In this document: positions 17,940 to 29,567 of the stretch, piece by piece
Position numbering within the stretch: position 1 is the first letter of the stretch
Layout: every line of letters begins with the position of its first letter
Source of the DNA: DASPXY01 sp038227745
GTDB taxonomy: Bacteria > Planctomycetota > Planctomycetia > Gemmatales > Gemmataceae
Assembly (NCBI GenBank): GCA_038227745.1
Contig: JBBRPS010000005.1
Span: 1 to 42,000, forward strand
DNA length: 42,000 bases
Direction of reading: 5' to 3'
The notes under the pieces: generated by a model
Told to the model about the DNA's origin: nothing
What the model saw: the letters and a program-made list of their open reading frames with translations, nothing else
Database searches by the model: none
Position numbers and translations under genes: made by a program

Positions 17940-19463
17940 CTACGGCCGACCTTTCGGCCCGCCGGGGACGTGCAGAAACGGGGCGGCCTGCGGGCGCAGA
18001 GGGTGGCGAGCGTCCTGCTCGCGCAGCCGGCGCTCTTCCTCTGGCTTGCGCTTGAAATACTCGACCAGCAGCCGCCGATAGCTCGAGGGGTCGTCCGCGG
18101 AGAGATCCAGCGCCGCCCACTCCTGTGGCTTCAACTCCAGCACGGCGAAGTCGCGCAGCTCCGCGCGGGGCAGTTCCGGCAGGCCGTCGGCTCGCGTCGG
18201 CGAGGACAGGCGGTAGGCATCCCAGAGCTGGCGCTTGCCGGGCAGCGTCTGCCAGGGGACCGTCAGGTAATAGCGATCCGCCAGCTCCTGGATCCGCAGC
18301 GGGTACTCGGGCCAGCGGTCCTCGCTCTTGTGCAGCAGTTCCTTCTCCCGCTCGGTCAGTCGGATCTGCAACCTGTCCTTGAGGAATTTCTTCACGTCCG
18401 CCGACAGGTGGGTGGGGCGAGACGGCCAGAACTCGTACCGCTCGGACAGCGCCAGGGGCCGGCCGCGCTTGGCCATGAAGTCCACGACCGACTCGGCGTA
18501 CTGCGGCCAGCGCCCCTGCAGTACGCGCAGCATCTTCGGCACGATCGAGTCGCCCTTGAGTCCCTTGGGGTGCGCGGACCGGAGCAGCCGCGCCTGCACG
18601 TCCTGGGGCAATTCCTTGAAGCTCGTCGGCCCGCGCGGGCCGGGCAGCGCCGGTGGGTGGCGGTCGGCCAACTCGACCAGCGTGCGGGGGAACAGCGGCC
18701 AGCGGCCCTCCGCCCTCTGCAACCGCTCCTTCTCGTCGGGCGCGAGCAGCGGCAGGAGGTACTGCTTGACGTAGGCCTCGACTTCCGGCACGTCCGCCAG
18801 GCGCGCCGGCAGCGGGTGGTCCTTGCCCGGGGCGTCCCAGTGGCGCAGGGCGATCCGCCACTCGGACCGCCGCTGCCGCTCCTCCTCGCGCAGCTGGGCG
18901 ATGGCCAGGGGGTCGCTCGCCGGGGCGAGGAAGGGGGCGGCCAGGGCGCCGACGGCGGGGCCGAAATCCGAACGGGGGGACGCCAGCCCGGCCGCCGCCA
19001 CTGCCCCGAGGGCCGGGCGCAGGGCGCGCAGTTGCTTCAACTGCTGCCGCACCGCGAGCGGTTGGCGGCGCTCCCATTGCCCTTCGCGGATCTCCTTGAT
19101 CTTCTTCAGGCGTGTGTGCTTGTCGGGCGCCTCGATGACCTGCCGCCGCTGTCCTTCGGGCAGGCGCTCCAGCCAGGCGGCGTAGCGCTCCATGACATCG
19201 AACAGGTGCTTGCGCGCGGACGAGTGCAACCCGGACAGGTCGTGGTCGAGCCGGCGCATGCGCTCCTGCCGCGCTGCGGGCAGGGCGAGGAAGGCGACAG
19301 CGTCGGCCTTCCGCCGGGCGTACTCCGCGGGGTGGTTGCGCCACGCGGCCAGCCGGGCGCGCTGCGCCGCGAAATCCTCGGCGGGCGGGACCGGGAGCGC
19401 CGCCAGCGGCAGCGCCGCCAGGAGGGCCAGGGCCGGGAGCAGGGTTCGCCAGGAGCGTGACAT
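17940..19463 (-). CDS. Secreted repeat protein in the sigma/anti-sigma cluster, unknown function
   Basis: 507 residues from the ATG at 19463 (GAGGGA upstream); a GTG at 19481 overlapping the previous stop is an alternative. An N-terminal signal segment (LLPALALLAALPLAALP) predicts export. The body is rich in Arg, Leu and Pro, with an early helical part (RRLDHDLSGL, YAAWLERLPEGQRRQ). Three similar motifs with RWP near residues 254, 318 and 383 (RWPLFPRTLVELADR, RWPQYAESVVDFMAK, RWPEYPLRIQELADR) indicate internal repeats of about 65 residues. It lies immediately downstream of the anti-sigma-like gene, so it may be a sensor or target of that pathway. I do not recognise a family; a distant likeness to DUF3106 is only an impression. 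Confidence 0.65.
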   Translation of the reverse strand: MSRSWRTLLPALALLAALPLAALPVPPAEDFAAQRARLAAWRNHPAEYARRKADAVAFLALPAARQERMRRLDHDLSGLHSSARKHLFDVMERYAAWLERLPEGQRRQVIEAPDKHTRLKKIKEIREGQWERRQPLAVRQQLKQLRALRPALGAVAAAGLASPRSDFGPAVGALAAPFLAPASDPLAIAQLREEERQRRSEWRIALRHWDAPGKDHPLPARLADVPEVEAYVKQYLLPLLAPDEKERLQRAEGRWPLFPRTLVELADRHPPALPGPRGPTSFKELPQDVQARLLRSAHPKGLKGDSIVPKMLRVLQGRWPQYAESVVDFMAKRGRPLALSERYEFWPSRPTHLSADVKKFLKDRLQIRLTEREKELLHKSEDRWPEYPLRIQELADRYYLTVPWQTLPGKRQLWDAYRLSSPTRADGLPELPRAELRDFAVLELKPQEWAALDLSADDPSSYRRLLVEYFKRKPEEERRLREQDARHPLRPQAAPFLHVPGGPKGRP

Positions 19464-19477
19464 GGGAGCGGGTTCCC

Positions 19478-19996
19478 TCACCAGCCGGGGTCGTCGTCGC
19501 CGAACAGGTCGGGCCGATCGAGTTCGCGCAGGAACTCCAGATCATCGACGTGCTCGTACAGCCGTTTGCGCTCGATAACGCGCAAGTTGCGCACGATCTG
19601 CGATTCGAGGTCGATGGTTTCCTCCTGGACAACCTGGTTCCGCGGCCACAGGAGGTTGGCGGCGGTCAGGCCGCCGGCGGCGGCCAGCAGCACCGCGGCC
19701 GCCCAGCCGGTCGCGAGCAGCCACCAGGGGAGGCGCGACCGGGTCATGCGCAGCGTGGGCCGCGGCGCCGTCTGCACCGCGAGTTTCTCCAGGGTGCGGT
19801 GCGTGAAGCTGGTGGACGCCTCGGCGCGCGGCAGGTAGTCGAGCAATTCCCAGGTGCGGCGGAGGCCCTCGGCCTCGGCGCGGGCGTGCGGGTCGTTGCT
19901 CAACCGGGCCTCCAGCGCCTGGGCGGCGGCCTCGTCGAGTTCTCCGTCCAGGTACGCCACCAGGTTGGTGCGGTCTTCTTCGCTCAGGTACGCCAT
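19478..19996 (-). CDS. Anti-sigma factor-like membrane protein
   Basis: 172 residues from the ATG at 19996 (GAGGGG upstream). The N-terminal segment EEDRTNLVAYLDGELDEAAAQALEARL with DPHARAEAEGLRRTWELLDYL is the pattern of planctomycete anti-sigma proteins of the RsiW/ChrR-like type. The HxxxCxxC zinc motif is absent. One membrane segment (about 91-115, WWLLATGWAAAVLLAAAGGL) is followed by an extracytoplasmic acidic tail. The gene follows the ECF sigma gene with a large hairpin between them. It should bind and restrain that sigma factor at the membrane. Confidence 0.75.
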   Translation of the reverse strand: MAYLSEEDRTNLVAYLDGELDEAAAQALEARLSNDPHARAEAEGLRRTWELLDYLPRAEASTSFTHRTLEKLAVQTAPRPTLRMTRSRLPWWLLATGWAAAVLLAAAGGLTAANLLWPRNQVVQEETIDLESQIVRNLRVIERKRLYEHVDDLEFLRELDRPDLFGDDDPGW

Positions 19997-20030
19997 TCGT
20001 CCCCTCGGGGAAAGCAACGTCTGTTGCGGG

Positions 20031-20096
20031 GATCGTGGCCGACTCGCTCCGCGAGTCGGGTTCTGCCCCGACTCGCGGAGCGAGTCGGCCACGATC
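20031..20096. terminator. Large perfect hairpin between ECF sigma and anti-sigma genes
   Basis: 30-bp arms (20031-20060 and 20067-20096) pair exactly around a 6-base loop, starting 3 bp after the sigma stop codon. Each arm holds its own smaller palindrome (gactcgc/gcgagtc). No T-run follows, so it may act as a Rho-dependent or partial terminator, a processing site, or a repeat element. Confidence 0.8.
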
Positions 20097-20098
20097 GC

Positions 20099-20791
20099 CT
20101 ACTCCGCGTCCGGGCTGGTGGGGAGCGGTTCGCCGTCCATGTAGATGTACTCCTTCAGGGCCTGGCGCAGGTTATCGCGGGCCCGGCTGAGGAGCGATTT
20201 GACCGCCTTGGTGGTCAGGCCCATGACCTCGGCGATCTCGGCATAGTTCATGTCCTCGAACTTGTTCAGGACGACGGCCACGCGCTGGCGCTCGTTGAGG
20301 CCCTCCAGGGCCCGCTGGATGACGGCGGCCAACTCCTGCTGCTGGATGCGCTCGCCGGGGCCGCCGGCGCGGTCGCGCACGAGCTGTTCGGCGGGGCGCG
20401 GCCCGAGCGGCCCGGAGTCGCGCACGTTCAACGGCACCACGGGCCGGCGCTGCCGCGTCCGTAGCGTGTTCAGGGCGAGATTGTTGGCGATCGTGAACAA
20501 CCAGGTCGAGAACTTCGCGCGCGGCCGGTACTTCTTGCGCACCCGGTAGACGCGCAGGAACACCTCCTGGGCGAGGTCCTCGGCCTCTTCCTTGTTGCCG
20601 ACCAGGTGGTGCATCACGGTGACGAGGCGGTGCTGATACAACTCCACCAGCTCGCCGAACGCGACCGGGTCGTCGTCCTGCACCCGCAGCATCAGCCGGA
20701 TGTCCGGGTCCCGGAGGGCCAGTTGCCCGCTGGTCTCGCCGCTCACCACCACGGCACCCTCGCCCTTCGAGGAGTTGGGCTCTCCCTCCAT
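20099..20791 (-). CDS. ECF-type RNA polymerase sigma factor
   Basis: 230 residues. Region 2 runs from FGELVELYQHRLVTVMHHL through DLAQEVFLRVYRVRKKYRP and KFSTWLFTIANNLALNTLR. Region 4 has LNERQRVAVVLNKFEDMNYAEIAEVMGLTTKAVKSLLSRAR. This is the canonical ECF (sigma-E-like) layout with an N-terminal extension of about 30 residues. The partner is the anti-sigma-like membrane protein just downstream. It directs RNA polymerase to promoters of an unknown stress regulon. The upstream rlmN gene ends 67 bp away across another palindrome. Confidence 0.93.
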   Translation of the reverse strand: MEGEPNSSKGEGAVVVSGETSGQLALRDPDIRLMLRVQDDDPVAFGELVELYQHRLVTVMHHLVGNKEEAEDLAQEVFLRVYRVRKKYRPRAKFSTWLFTIANNLALNTLRTRQRRPVVPLNVRDSGPLGPRPAEQLVRDRAGGPGERIQQQELAAVIQRALEGLNERQRVAVVLNKFEDMNYAEIAEVMGLTTKAVKSLLSRARDNLRQALKEYIYMDGEPLPTSPDAE

Positions 20792-20820
20792 TAAACCGCC
20801 GCCGCCGGGGAGGGTTCCGG

Positions 20821-20850
20821 CAAGCCCACGGGTTGCACCCCGTGGGCTTG
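20821..20850. repeat. Dispersed palindrome, 12-bp arms, between rlmN and the sigma gene
   Basis: Arms caagcccacggg and cccgtgggcttg enclose ttgcac, the same loop as the copy at 14115. The position just after the rlmN stop codon would suit a terminator separating rlmN from the sigma operon. Confidence 0.85.
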
Positions 20851-20857
20851 TCCGCTG

Positions 20858-21955
20858 TCACTGCGCCGCGGAACGGCGAAGTTGCCCGCACGCCGCGTCG
20901 ATCTCCGAGCCCTTGCGCTTGCGCACCTTCACGCTGATGCCCAGACCGCGCAGCACGGCCACGAACGCCGCCAGGTCTTCCTGCGTCGGCCGGCGGTACG
21001 GCAGGCCCTCGACGTCGTTGAACGGGATCAGGTTGACGTGCGCGTGGCGGCCCCGCAGCAGCCCGGCCAGCGCGCGCGCGTGGGCCTCCGCGTCGTTGAT
21101 GCCGCGCAGCAGCACGTACTCGAACGTCACCTGCCGGCCGGTCTGGGCGTAGAAATAATCGGCGGCCTCCAGGATCGCGGGCAGGCCCGTCTTCGGGTTC
21201 GTCGCCACGATCTGCGAGCGCAGGTCGTCGTTCGGCGCGTGCAGCGACACCGCCAGATGATACTGCTTGCCCAGGTCAGCGAGGCGCTGGATCTTTACCG
21301 GCAGGCCGACCGTCGAGATGGTGACGTGGCGGGCGCCGATGCCCAGGCCGTCCTTCGCCGTCGCGACGGCGAGCGCCTCCAGGAGATTGTCGAGGTTCGC
21401 CAACGGCTCGCCCATCCCCATGACGACAATGTGCGTCAGGCGCTCGGGAGTGCCGGGCGTGGCCTCCTGGCCCGGGGCGGGCAGGTTGCGCAGGCGGATG
21501 AGCTGTTCGAGGATCTCGGCCATGCTGAGGTTGCGCTCGACGCCGTTGAGGCCGCTGGCACAGAAGACGCAGCCCATGCCGCAACCGACCTGGGTGCTCA
21601 CGCAGGCCGTCCGCCGGTTCGCTTCCTGGATCAGCACGCACTCGATCAGGCCGCCGTCCCGCAGGCGCAAGAGGAGCTTGTGGGTATCATCGGCGGCGGC
21701 GAGGTGGCGGACGACCTGGGGCCCCAGCGGGACGAACGCCGCGTTCAGCGCTTCGCGCAGGGCCTTCGGCAGGTCGGTCATCTGCTCGAAGGACTCGGCG
21801 CCGCCCTGCAACAACCAGCGGCGGACCTGGCGGGCGCGCATCGGGGGCTGGCCGTGCTCGACGAGCCAGCCCCGCCACTCCGCGGCGGACAGTTCCAGCA
21901 CGGCGCGGCGCGTATCGACGGCCGGCGTGGCCGGATTGACGACGGGCAAGATCAC
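20858..21955 (-). CDS. rlmN: 23S rRNA/tRNA (adenine-C2) methyltransferase RlmN
   Basis: A 365-residue radical SAM enzyme that methylates A2503 of 23S rRNA, and A37 of some tRNAs. The 4Fe-4S/SAM motif is CGMGCVFC (Cys125, 129, 132). The two cysteines needed for the covalent RNA mechanism are Cys118 and Cys356, at positions nearly identical to E. coli 118 and 355. HIVVMGMGEPLAN, HVTISTVGLPVKI, LAVSLHAPND and HVNLIPFNDVEG are all present, the features that distinguish RlmN/Cfr from other radical SAM proteins. It is the first gene of a minus-strand run. Confidence 0.97.
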   Translation of the reverse strand: MILPVVNPATPAVDTRRAVLELSAAEWRGWLVEHGQPPMRARQVRRWLLQGGAESFEQMTDLPKALREALNAAFVPLGPQVVRHLAAADDTHKLLLRLRDGGLIECVLIQEANRRTACVSTQVGCGMGCVFCASGLNGVERNLSMAEILEQLIRLRNLPAPGQEATPGTPERLTHIVVMGMGEPLANLDNLLEALAVATAKDGLGIGARHVTISTVGLPVKIQRLADLGKQYHLAVSLHAPNDDLRSQIVATNPKTGLPAILEAADYFYAQTGRQVTFEYVLLRGINDAEAHARALAGLLRGRHAHVNLIPFNDVEGLPYRRPTQEDLAAFVAVLRGLGISVKVRKRKGSEIDAACGQLRRSAAQ

Positions 21956-22045
21956 AGGTGCGACTCCGGTTGCGGACGACCGATCAACCCAGGAGCCATT
22001 GTAAACCGTGAGGCGCGGACAGGGAACGGGGCAGGCCCACGAAAC

Positions 22046-22076
22046 AAAAAGCCCCGCGGCCTTTCGACCGCGGGGC
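22046..22076 (-). terminator. Rho-independent terminator of the pseudocaspase-S41 gene
   Basis: 9-bp GC arms (22051-22059 and 22068-22076) with an 8-base loop are followed on the minus strand by five T (22050-22046). It lies 44 bp past the stop codon of the minus-strand protease gene. Confidence 0.85.
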
Positions 22077-22119
22077 CTGAAGCGTCACCGTTTGTCGCCG
22101 GACCGGGCGACCTCGTCCA

Positions 22120-24726
22120 TCAGCCCGCCTTCTTGGCCGGCGCCGCCGCCGTCTTCTGCGTGGCCGCGTTGATCTGGCCGCGCAGATACCGCAGCGCCAT
22201 GTCGAGCTGCCGGTCGCGGAAGCCGTTCTTCGTCGCCTCCTTGCCCCGGCGGTCGGGGCGCTGGATTATCTCCGAGTCTCGTTGGTGGTCCTGCAAGTCG
22301 TTGAACTCCTTCGTCGGCAGGGCCAGCACGAAGCCCTTGTTCGGCGTCACGCCCCACTCGTCCTCCAGCCGGCCCTGCGTGCTCGCCTTGTTGATGTTCT
22401 TGCCGCTCGGCCGCCAGTACGTCGCCGTCGTCAGTTTCAACTGGCCGCCCGTCTCCTCGAACGGCAGGATCGTCTGCACGCTGCCCTTGCCGTAGGACCG
22501 CGAGCCGATGACGATCGCCCGGTTGTGGTCCTGCAGGCACGCCGACACGATCTCGCTGGCGCTGGCGCTCCAGCCGTTCACCAGGCACACCATCGGGAAG
22601 GTCGTGTAACTGCCCTCGCTGCGGCCGACGTACGACGTCTCCCCGCCGTCGCGCTCGCGGATCGTCACGATCATGCCGTCCGCGATGAACAGGTCGGAGA
22701 TGTGGACCGCGCTCTTGAGCAGGCCGCCCGGGTTGAAGCGCAGGTCGAGGATGAACCCCTTGATGCCCGCCTTCGACAGGTCGCGCATTACCCGCGCCAG
22801 GTCGCGGTAGGTGTGCTCGGAGAACTGCGACAGGCGCACGTAGCAGATCTGGTTCTCCGGGTCGATGACGTAGCTCCAGCTGTCGTCGGTGCTGCGCTTG
22901 TGGCCGAGCACCGTCTCCATCTCGACGCGGCCGCGCAGCAGGCTGAACTCCAGCGGCTTCTCGTTCCCTTCGCGCTCGACGATCAGCTTGATCGGGGTGC
23001 CCTCGCGGCCGAGGATCTTCTTGACCGCGTCCTCGGTGCTCATGCCCTTGGTCGGGATCACCTCCGGTTTGGCCAGCGCCTTGCCGTCGCTGTCCACCTC
23101 GCGGACGATCGTGGTGATGACGTCGCCCGCGTACATCTTGGCCTTGTACGCCGGGCTGCCGATGATCGGCGTCACCACCTGGAGCATGTCCTTGGTGTTG
23201 TTCCTGCGGATCTGCACGCCGATACCCGAGAAGTGGCCCGTGTAGTGGACCGCGTCGCGCTTGAGCGTCTCGGGGTCGGTGTAGTCGGTGTGCAGGTCGA
23301 GCTTGCGCATCATCGGGTGCAGCGACAGCGTGATGTCCTTGCCCTCGGCGAGGTCCTCGCGCTTGCCCAGGTGCTGCCGGGCGTCGGCCAGGACCCGCAG
23401 CAGTTCCGCGCGCTGCATGCCCTTGACGTTGTCGAGCCGCTCCTTGATCTTCGACGGCACCTTCTCCTCGATGAGCTTGTACATCCCCGTGATCGCCCAG
23501 TCCACGAGCTGGCCCTGGTTGACCGGCTTGACGTACCCCTTGCGGACCACGTCGGTGGCGTGCAGCACCATGCGGGCGTAGGCGCCGGCGTCGGCCTCGG
23601 TCAGGCGCATGCCCGCCAGGACGTCCGTCCGCTCCTGCTTGAAGGCGGCCACGGCCAGCGCGCCGTCGGCGAGCTTCTGGTAGGCCTTGCGCAGGGTCTG
23701 CTGCCCCTCGAGTTTCGGCATCCGCGTCAGGAGGTTGTGGCCTTCCTCGACGATGTCCCGGGGGAGCTTGTTGGCGTCGGCGATCTTGTCGAAGGCAGCG
23801 ACGCGCCGGGTAACGGTGGGCGTCACGGCGGGGTTGAGGTCGATGACGAAGTCGCTGGCCTGGCCTTCGAGGACCAGGGGGAACTGCGACCGCTCCTCCT
23901 CGGTCTTGCCGGCGGTCTGCGCCAGCATCGGGACCTGCTTGCGGACGTACTTCGCCAGCTCGCTGACGGTGATGACGCCGTCCGGTTCGTAGCCCTCGGT
24001 GTCCGCCTTGCCCTTGAGGCCCTCGAGTAGGGCCTTGGTGAAGATGCCGTGGCCCTTCTGCTCGAGCGACGGCTTCAGGCCGGTGTTGGCGAGGAAGAAG
24101 ACGCGGCTGGTGGCCGGGCCCTTGTCGTCTTCCTTGCCGATGAGGTCGCGATAGAGCTTGCTGATGTCCGGGTCGGCCACGCTCTCCTTGCCCGCGTCGA
24201 AGCCGAGGAAGTTGACGTCGAGGAAGGCGACGAAGCGCTGGCTCTTGATCTTGTCGATGGCGTGCTGGACGTCGCCGCTGGCGACCGCGGTCTTGGCCCG
24301 GCCCTTGAAGGTCGAGTCCTTGGCGAAGAAGCAGGTTCGGTCGCCCAGAGGCGCCCCCTGGCCGACGAAGGCGAACAGCACCAGGTCGTCGCGCCGGGCC
24401 TTCTCGGCGAGCCAGTTCAGCGCGTCGAGGACGTTCGCCCGGGTGGCCTCCTGGCTGTCGCGCTTGGCGTCCTTCGTGCCGAGGAGGAGGCGGACGTGCG
24501 TGGCGTCGGCGCCGAGGTAGGATTTATTGGTGAAGACGTCGTAGAGCGCCTTGGCGTCGGCCTCGGCGTGGCGGCGCGGCAAAATCTGCGGGTCGGCGTA
24601 TTGGTCGATCCCCACGATCACGACGTAGGGCTGAGGGCTCTTGTCATCGGCGGCCCGGGCTGGCGCGGCGGCGAAGCCCGCGAGGAGAAAGAGGGCCAGC
24701 CATCCCAGGAACTTCGACTTGATCAT
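22120..24726 (-). CDS. Secreted caspase-like (inactive)-PDZ-S41 C-terminal processing protease fusion
   Basis: 868 residues. Signal peptide 1-25. Residues 34 to about 295 form a caspase/metacaspase-like p20 domain (YVVIVGIDQYAD, ADAKALYDVF). The catalytic positions are changed: the His of the usual SGHG is Gln123 in VGQG, and the Cys of DxCHSG is Asn172 in LDVNFLG. After a helical middle comes a PDZ-like domain (about 495-600, GIGVQIRRNN) and an S41 tail-specific protease domain. The latter has FILDLRFNPGGLL, the Ser in SASASEI (about 720-726) and Lys747 in SYGKGSV, so it should be active. The CTP part trims exported proteins; the dead caspase domain may bind substrates or regulate. It is divergent from the kinase/cyclase gene, has a clear terminator, and the tail is Ala/Lys-rich. 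Confidence 0.88.
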   Translation of the reverse strand: MIKSKFLGWLALFLLAGFAAAPARAADDKSPQPYVVIVGIDQYADPQILPRRHAEADAKALYDVFTNKSYLGADATHVRLLLGTKDAKRDSQEATRANVLDALNWLAEKARRDDLVLFAFVGQGAPLGDRTCFFAKDSTFKGRAKTAVASGDVQHAIDKIKSQRFVAFLDVNFLGFDAGKESVADPDISKLYRDLIGKEDDKGPATSRVFFLANTGLKPSLEQKGHGIFTKALLEGLKGKADTEGYEPDGVITVSELAKYVRKQVPMLAQTAGKTEEERSQFPLVLEGQASDFVIDLNPAVTPTVTRRVAAFDKIADANKLPRDIVEEGHNLLTRMPKLEGQQTLRKAYQKLADGALAVAAFKQERTDVLAGMRLTEADAGAYARMVLHATDVVRKGYVKPVNQGQLVDWAITGMYKLIEEKVPSKIKERLDNVKGMQRAELLRVLADARQHLGKREDLAEGKDITLSLHPMMRKLDLHTDYTDPETLKRDAVHYTGHFSGIGVQIRRNNTKDMLQVVTPIIGSPAYKAKMYAGDVITTIVREVDSDGKALAKPEVIPTKGMSTEDAVKKILGREGTPIKLIVEREGNEKPLEFSLLRGRVEMETVLGHKRSTDDSWSYVIDPENQICYVRLSQFSEHTYRDLARVMRDLSKAGIKGFILDLRFNPGGLLKSAVHISDLFIADGMIVTIRERDGGETSYVGRSEGSYTTFPMVCLVNGWSASASEIVSACLQDHNRAIVIGSRSYGKGSVQTILPFEETGGQLKLTTATYWRPSGKNINKASTQGRLEDEWGVTPNKGFVLALPTKEFNDLQDHQRDSEIIQRPDRRGKEATKNGFRDRQLDMALRYLRGQINAATQKTAAAPAKKAG

Positions 24727-24866
24727 GAAGGAGTCCTTTCGGCTCGACGCTGGTACGAGCCTTTTCGGGAAGGAACCGCCCCAGTCGTCCGGGGCGTCGA
24801 GCGCGAGAGCGGCGCGGGACGAAGCGGTGGGCGCCCGACCGTATCCGGCCGAGGCTCTAATTAGTC

Positions 24867-24894
24867 ATTCTGACGGATACCCGCATCCAGTCAA
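24867..24894 (-). promoter_or_regulatory. Probable promoter of the pseudocaspase-S41 gene
   Basis: On the minus strand TTGACT (24894-24889) is 16 bp from CAGAAT (24872-24867), about 140 bp before the start codon. The spacing and -35 box match the toxin/ATPase operon promoter. Confidence 0.4.
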
Positions 24895-25130
24895 CCCAAT
24901 TTCGCCCCGGCGGCCGCGGCCACACCGGCGGGGGCCTCCTGACTGGGAGACTCTCCGCCGACTTGCGCCGCCCGCATGCCCGTGGGGACCGGCAGAGTTT
25001 CTTCAACAAGGACGACCGTTGCTCGGGGGCGCAACGCCCGCAGATTCTACGGAATGCACGCGCTGTGCCGAAGCGGCGGGGATAAGGGAAGGAAGGCAAG
25101 TCGGGGACAATGCAGCAGGCCCATCGCAGC

Positions 25131-25184
25131 GGAGCCGGCTTGCCGTTTCGCGCACTCGTGCGCGCGAAACGGCAAGCCGGCTCC
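25131..25184. repeat. Inverted repeat with 23-bp arms upstream of the kinase/cyclase gene
   Basis: ggagccggcttgccgtttcg plus cgc at 25131-25153 pairs exactly with 25162-25184 around an 8-base loop. It lies 128 bp before the start codon and has no T-run; it may be a repeat element or an mRNA leader hairpin. Confidence 0.8.
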
Positions 25185-25311
25185 GGCGCGACGGGTACAC
25201 ACGACGTTCTGGGAGGGTTGCGGCGGCCCCGCGCTTTTCCCTTCCCTCGCCGCACGGCCCGGAGTAAACTCAATCACGCAGCGTTTCACCGGCTCGCAGC
25301 GGCGGGGAGTC

Positions 25312-28866
<3,555 letters not shown>

Positions 28867-28888
28867 AGCGGCTGCGCCGGGAAACGTA

Positions 28889-28918
28889 GAAGCCCACGGG
28901 CCGCGGCCCGTGGGCTTC
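28889..28918. repeat. 30-bp perfect palindrome after the kinase/cyclase gene
   Basis: 15-bp arms gaagcccacgggccg and cggcccgtgggcttc abut with no loop, 22 bp past the stop codon. It is a member of the dispersed family and a likely terminator-like hairpin. Confidence 0.85.
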
Positions 28919-28925
28919 CCTGTTA

Positions 28926-29117
28926 GAGTCTGTTCCTGAAGGGGTGGCCCCCGTCGGGGGTTGGAGCAGCGTGCCAATATGCGGAGGCGGTTGGCACGAA
29001 GATGGTGTAGGCGCAAAGGCCAGGGCCGCTGGGTCTTGCGGCCGGACGATCCCACCAGCGTGCCAACGTGCCAGGGGTATAAGCTCTGCCCCTGACCCTC
29101 CCTTCCCGAACAGACTC
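28926..29117. mobile_element. Candidate MITE or IS-end remnant with GAGTCTGTTC termini
   Basis: GAGTCTGTTC begins at 28926 and its reverse complement ends at 29117. Similarity continues inward (GAAGGGnnGG on both sides). The flanks are TTA and TGA, compatible with the TNA target duplications I recall for IS5-type (IS427-like) elements, whose ends look like this, though the two flanks are not identical. The 192-bp interior contains no transposase. Non-autonomous element or decayed insertion; moderate confidence. Confidence 0.4.
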
Positions 29118-29567
29118 TGAGTACGCGTTCACGGGCCGAAGGCGACATCTGTTTAGATGGGAGTCAGGTGCGGCAGCATTAAAGTTGTCTGGCCAATGCA
29201 GGACCGCAGGCACACCCCGAAACCACGCCGGTGTGTCGGACCGACGCGCGCAAAACGACTCAACGTGGCTATTTGGGGTGAATTGCGGGCAGGCGCACGG
29301 GACGGCGAGGTTCGGGAGCATTAAGGCACGTCATTTTCGGACAGGCAATCGCCGCATTCGCCTCGCCCCCGCGGCAGCTGGCCCCCGCCCTCGGAGAGGA
29401 GGGCGGCCAGGTCGATCTCCCCCTCGCGGACGCCGCTACCTCCAGCGCAAGGGTTGGGCGTGGGGAGTCATCAACGAGCGGCTGTCGGCACAACCGCGGG
29501 TGGCCGTCACGGACGGGCTCGATCAGCCCCAACAGGGTGTCGCCCCGGGGATGGCCGACTGGAGTTT
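29118..29567. other. Intergenic region between candidate MITE and sigma-WD40 gene
   Basis: About 450 bp between convergent genes. The short frames here do not look like any family I recognise. Possible gene debris; nothing definite seen. Confidence 0.4.

Larger units (their letters stand above)
24727..25311. other. Divergent intergenic region between S41 and kinase/cyclase genes
   Basis: 585 bp without a convincing gene. It holds the probable minus-strand promoter and the hairpin at 25131-25184; no clear plus-strand promoter was found. Short frames across it are composition artefacts. Confidence 0.6.
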
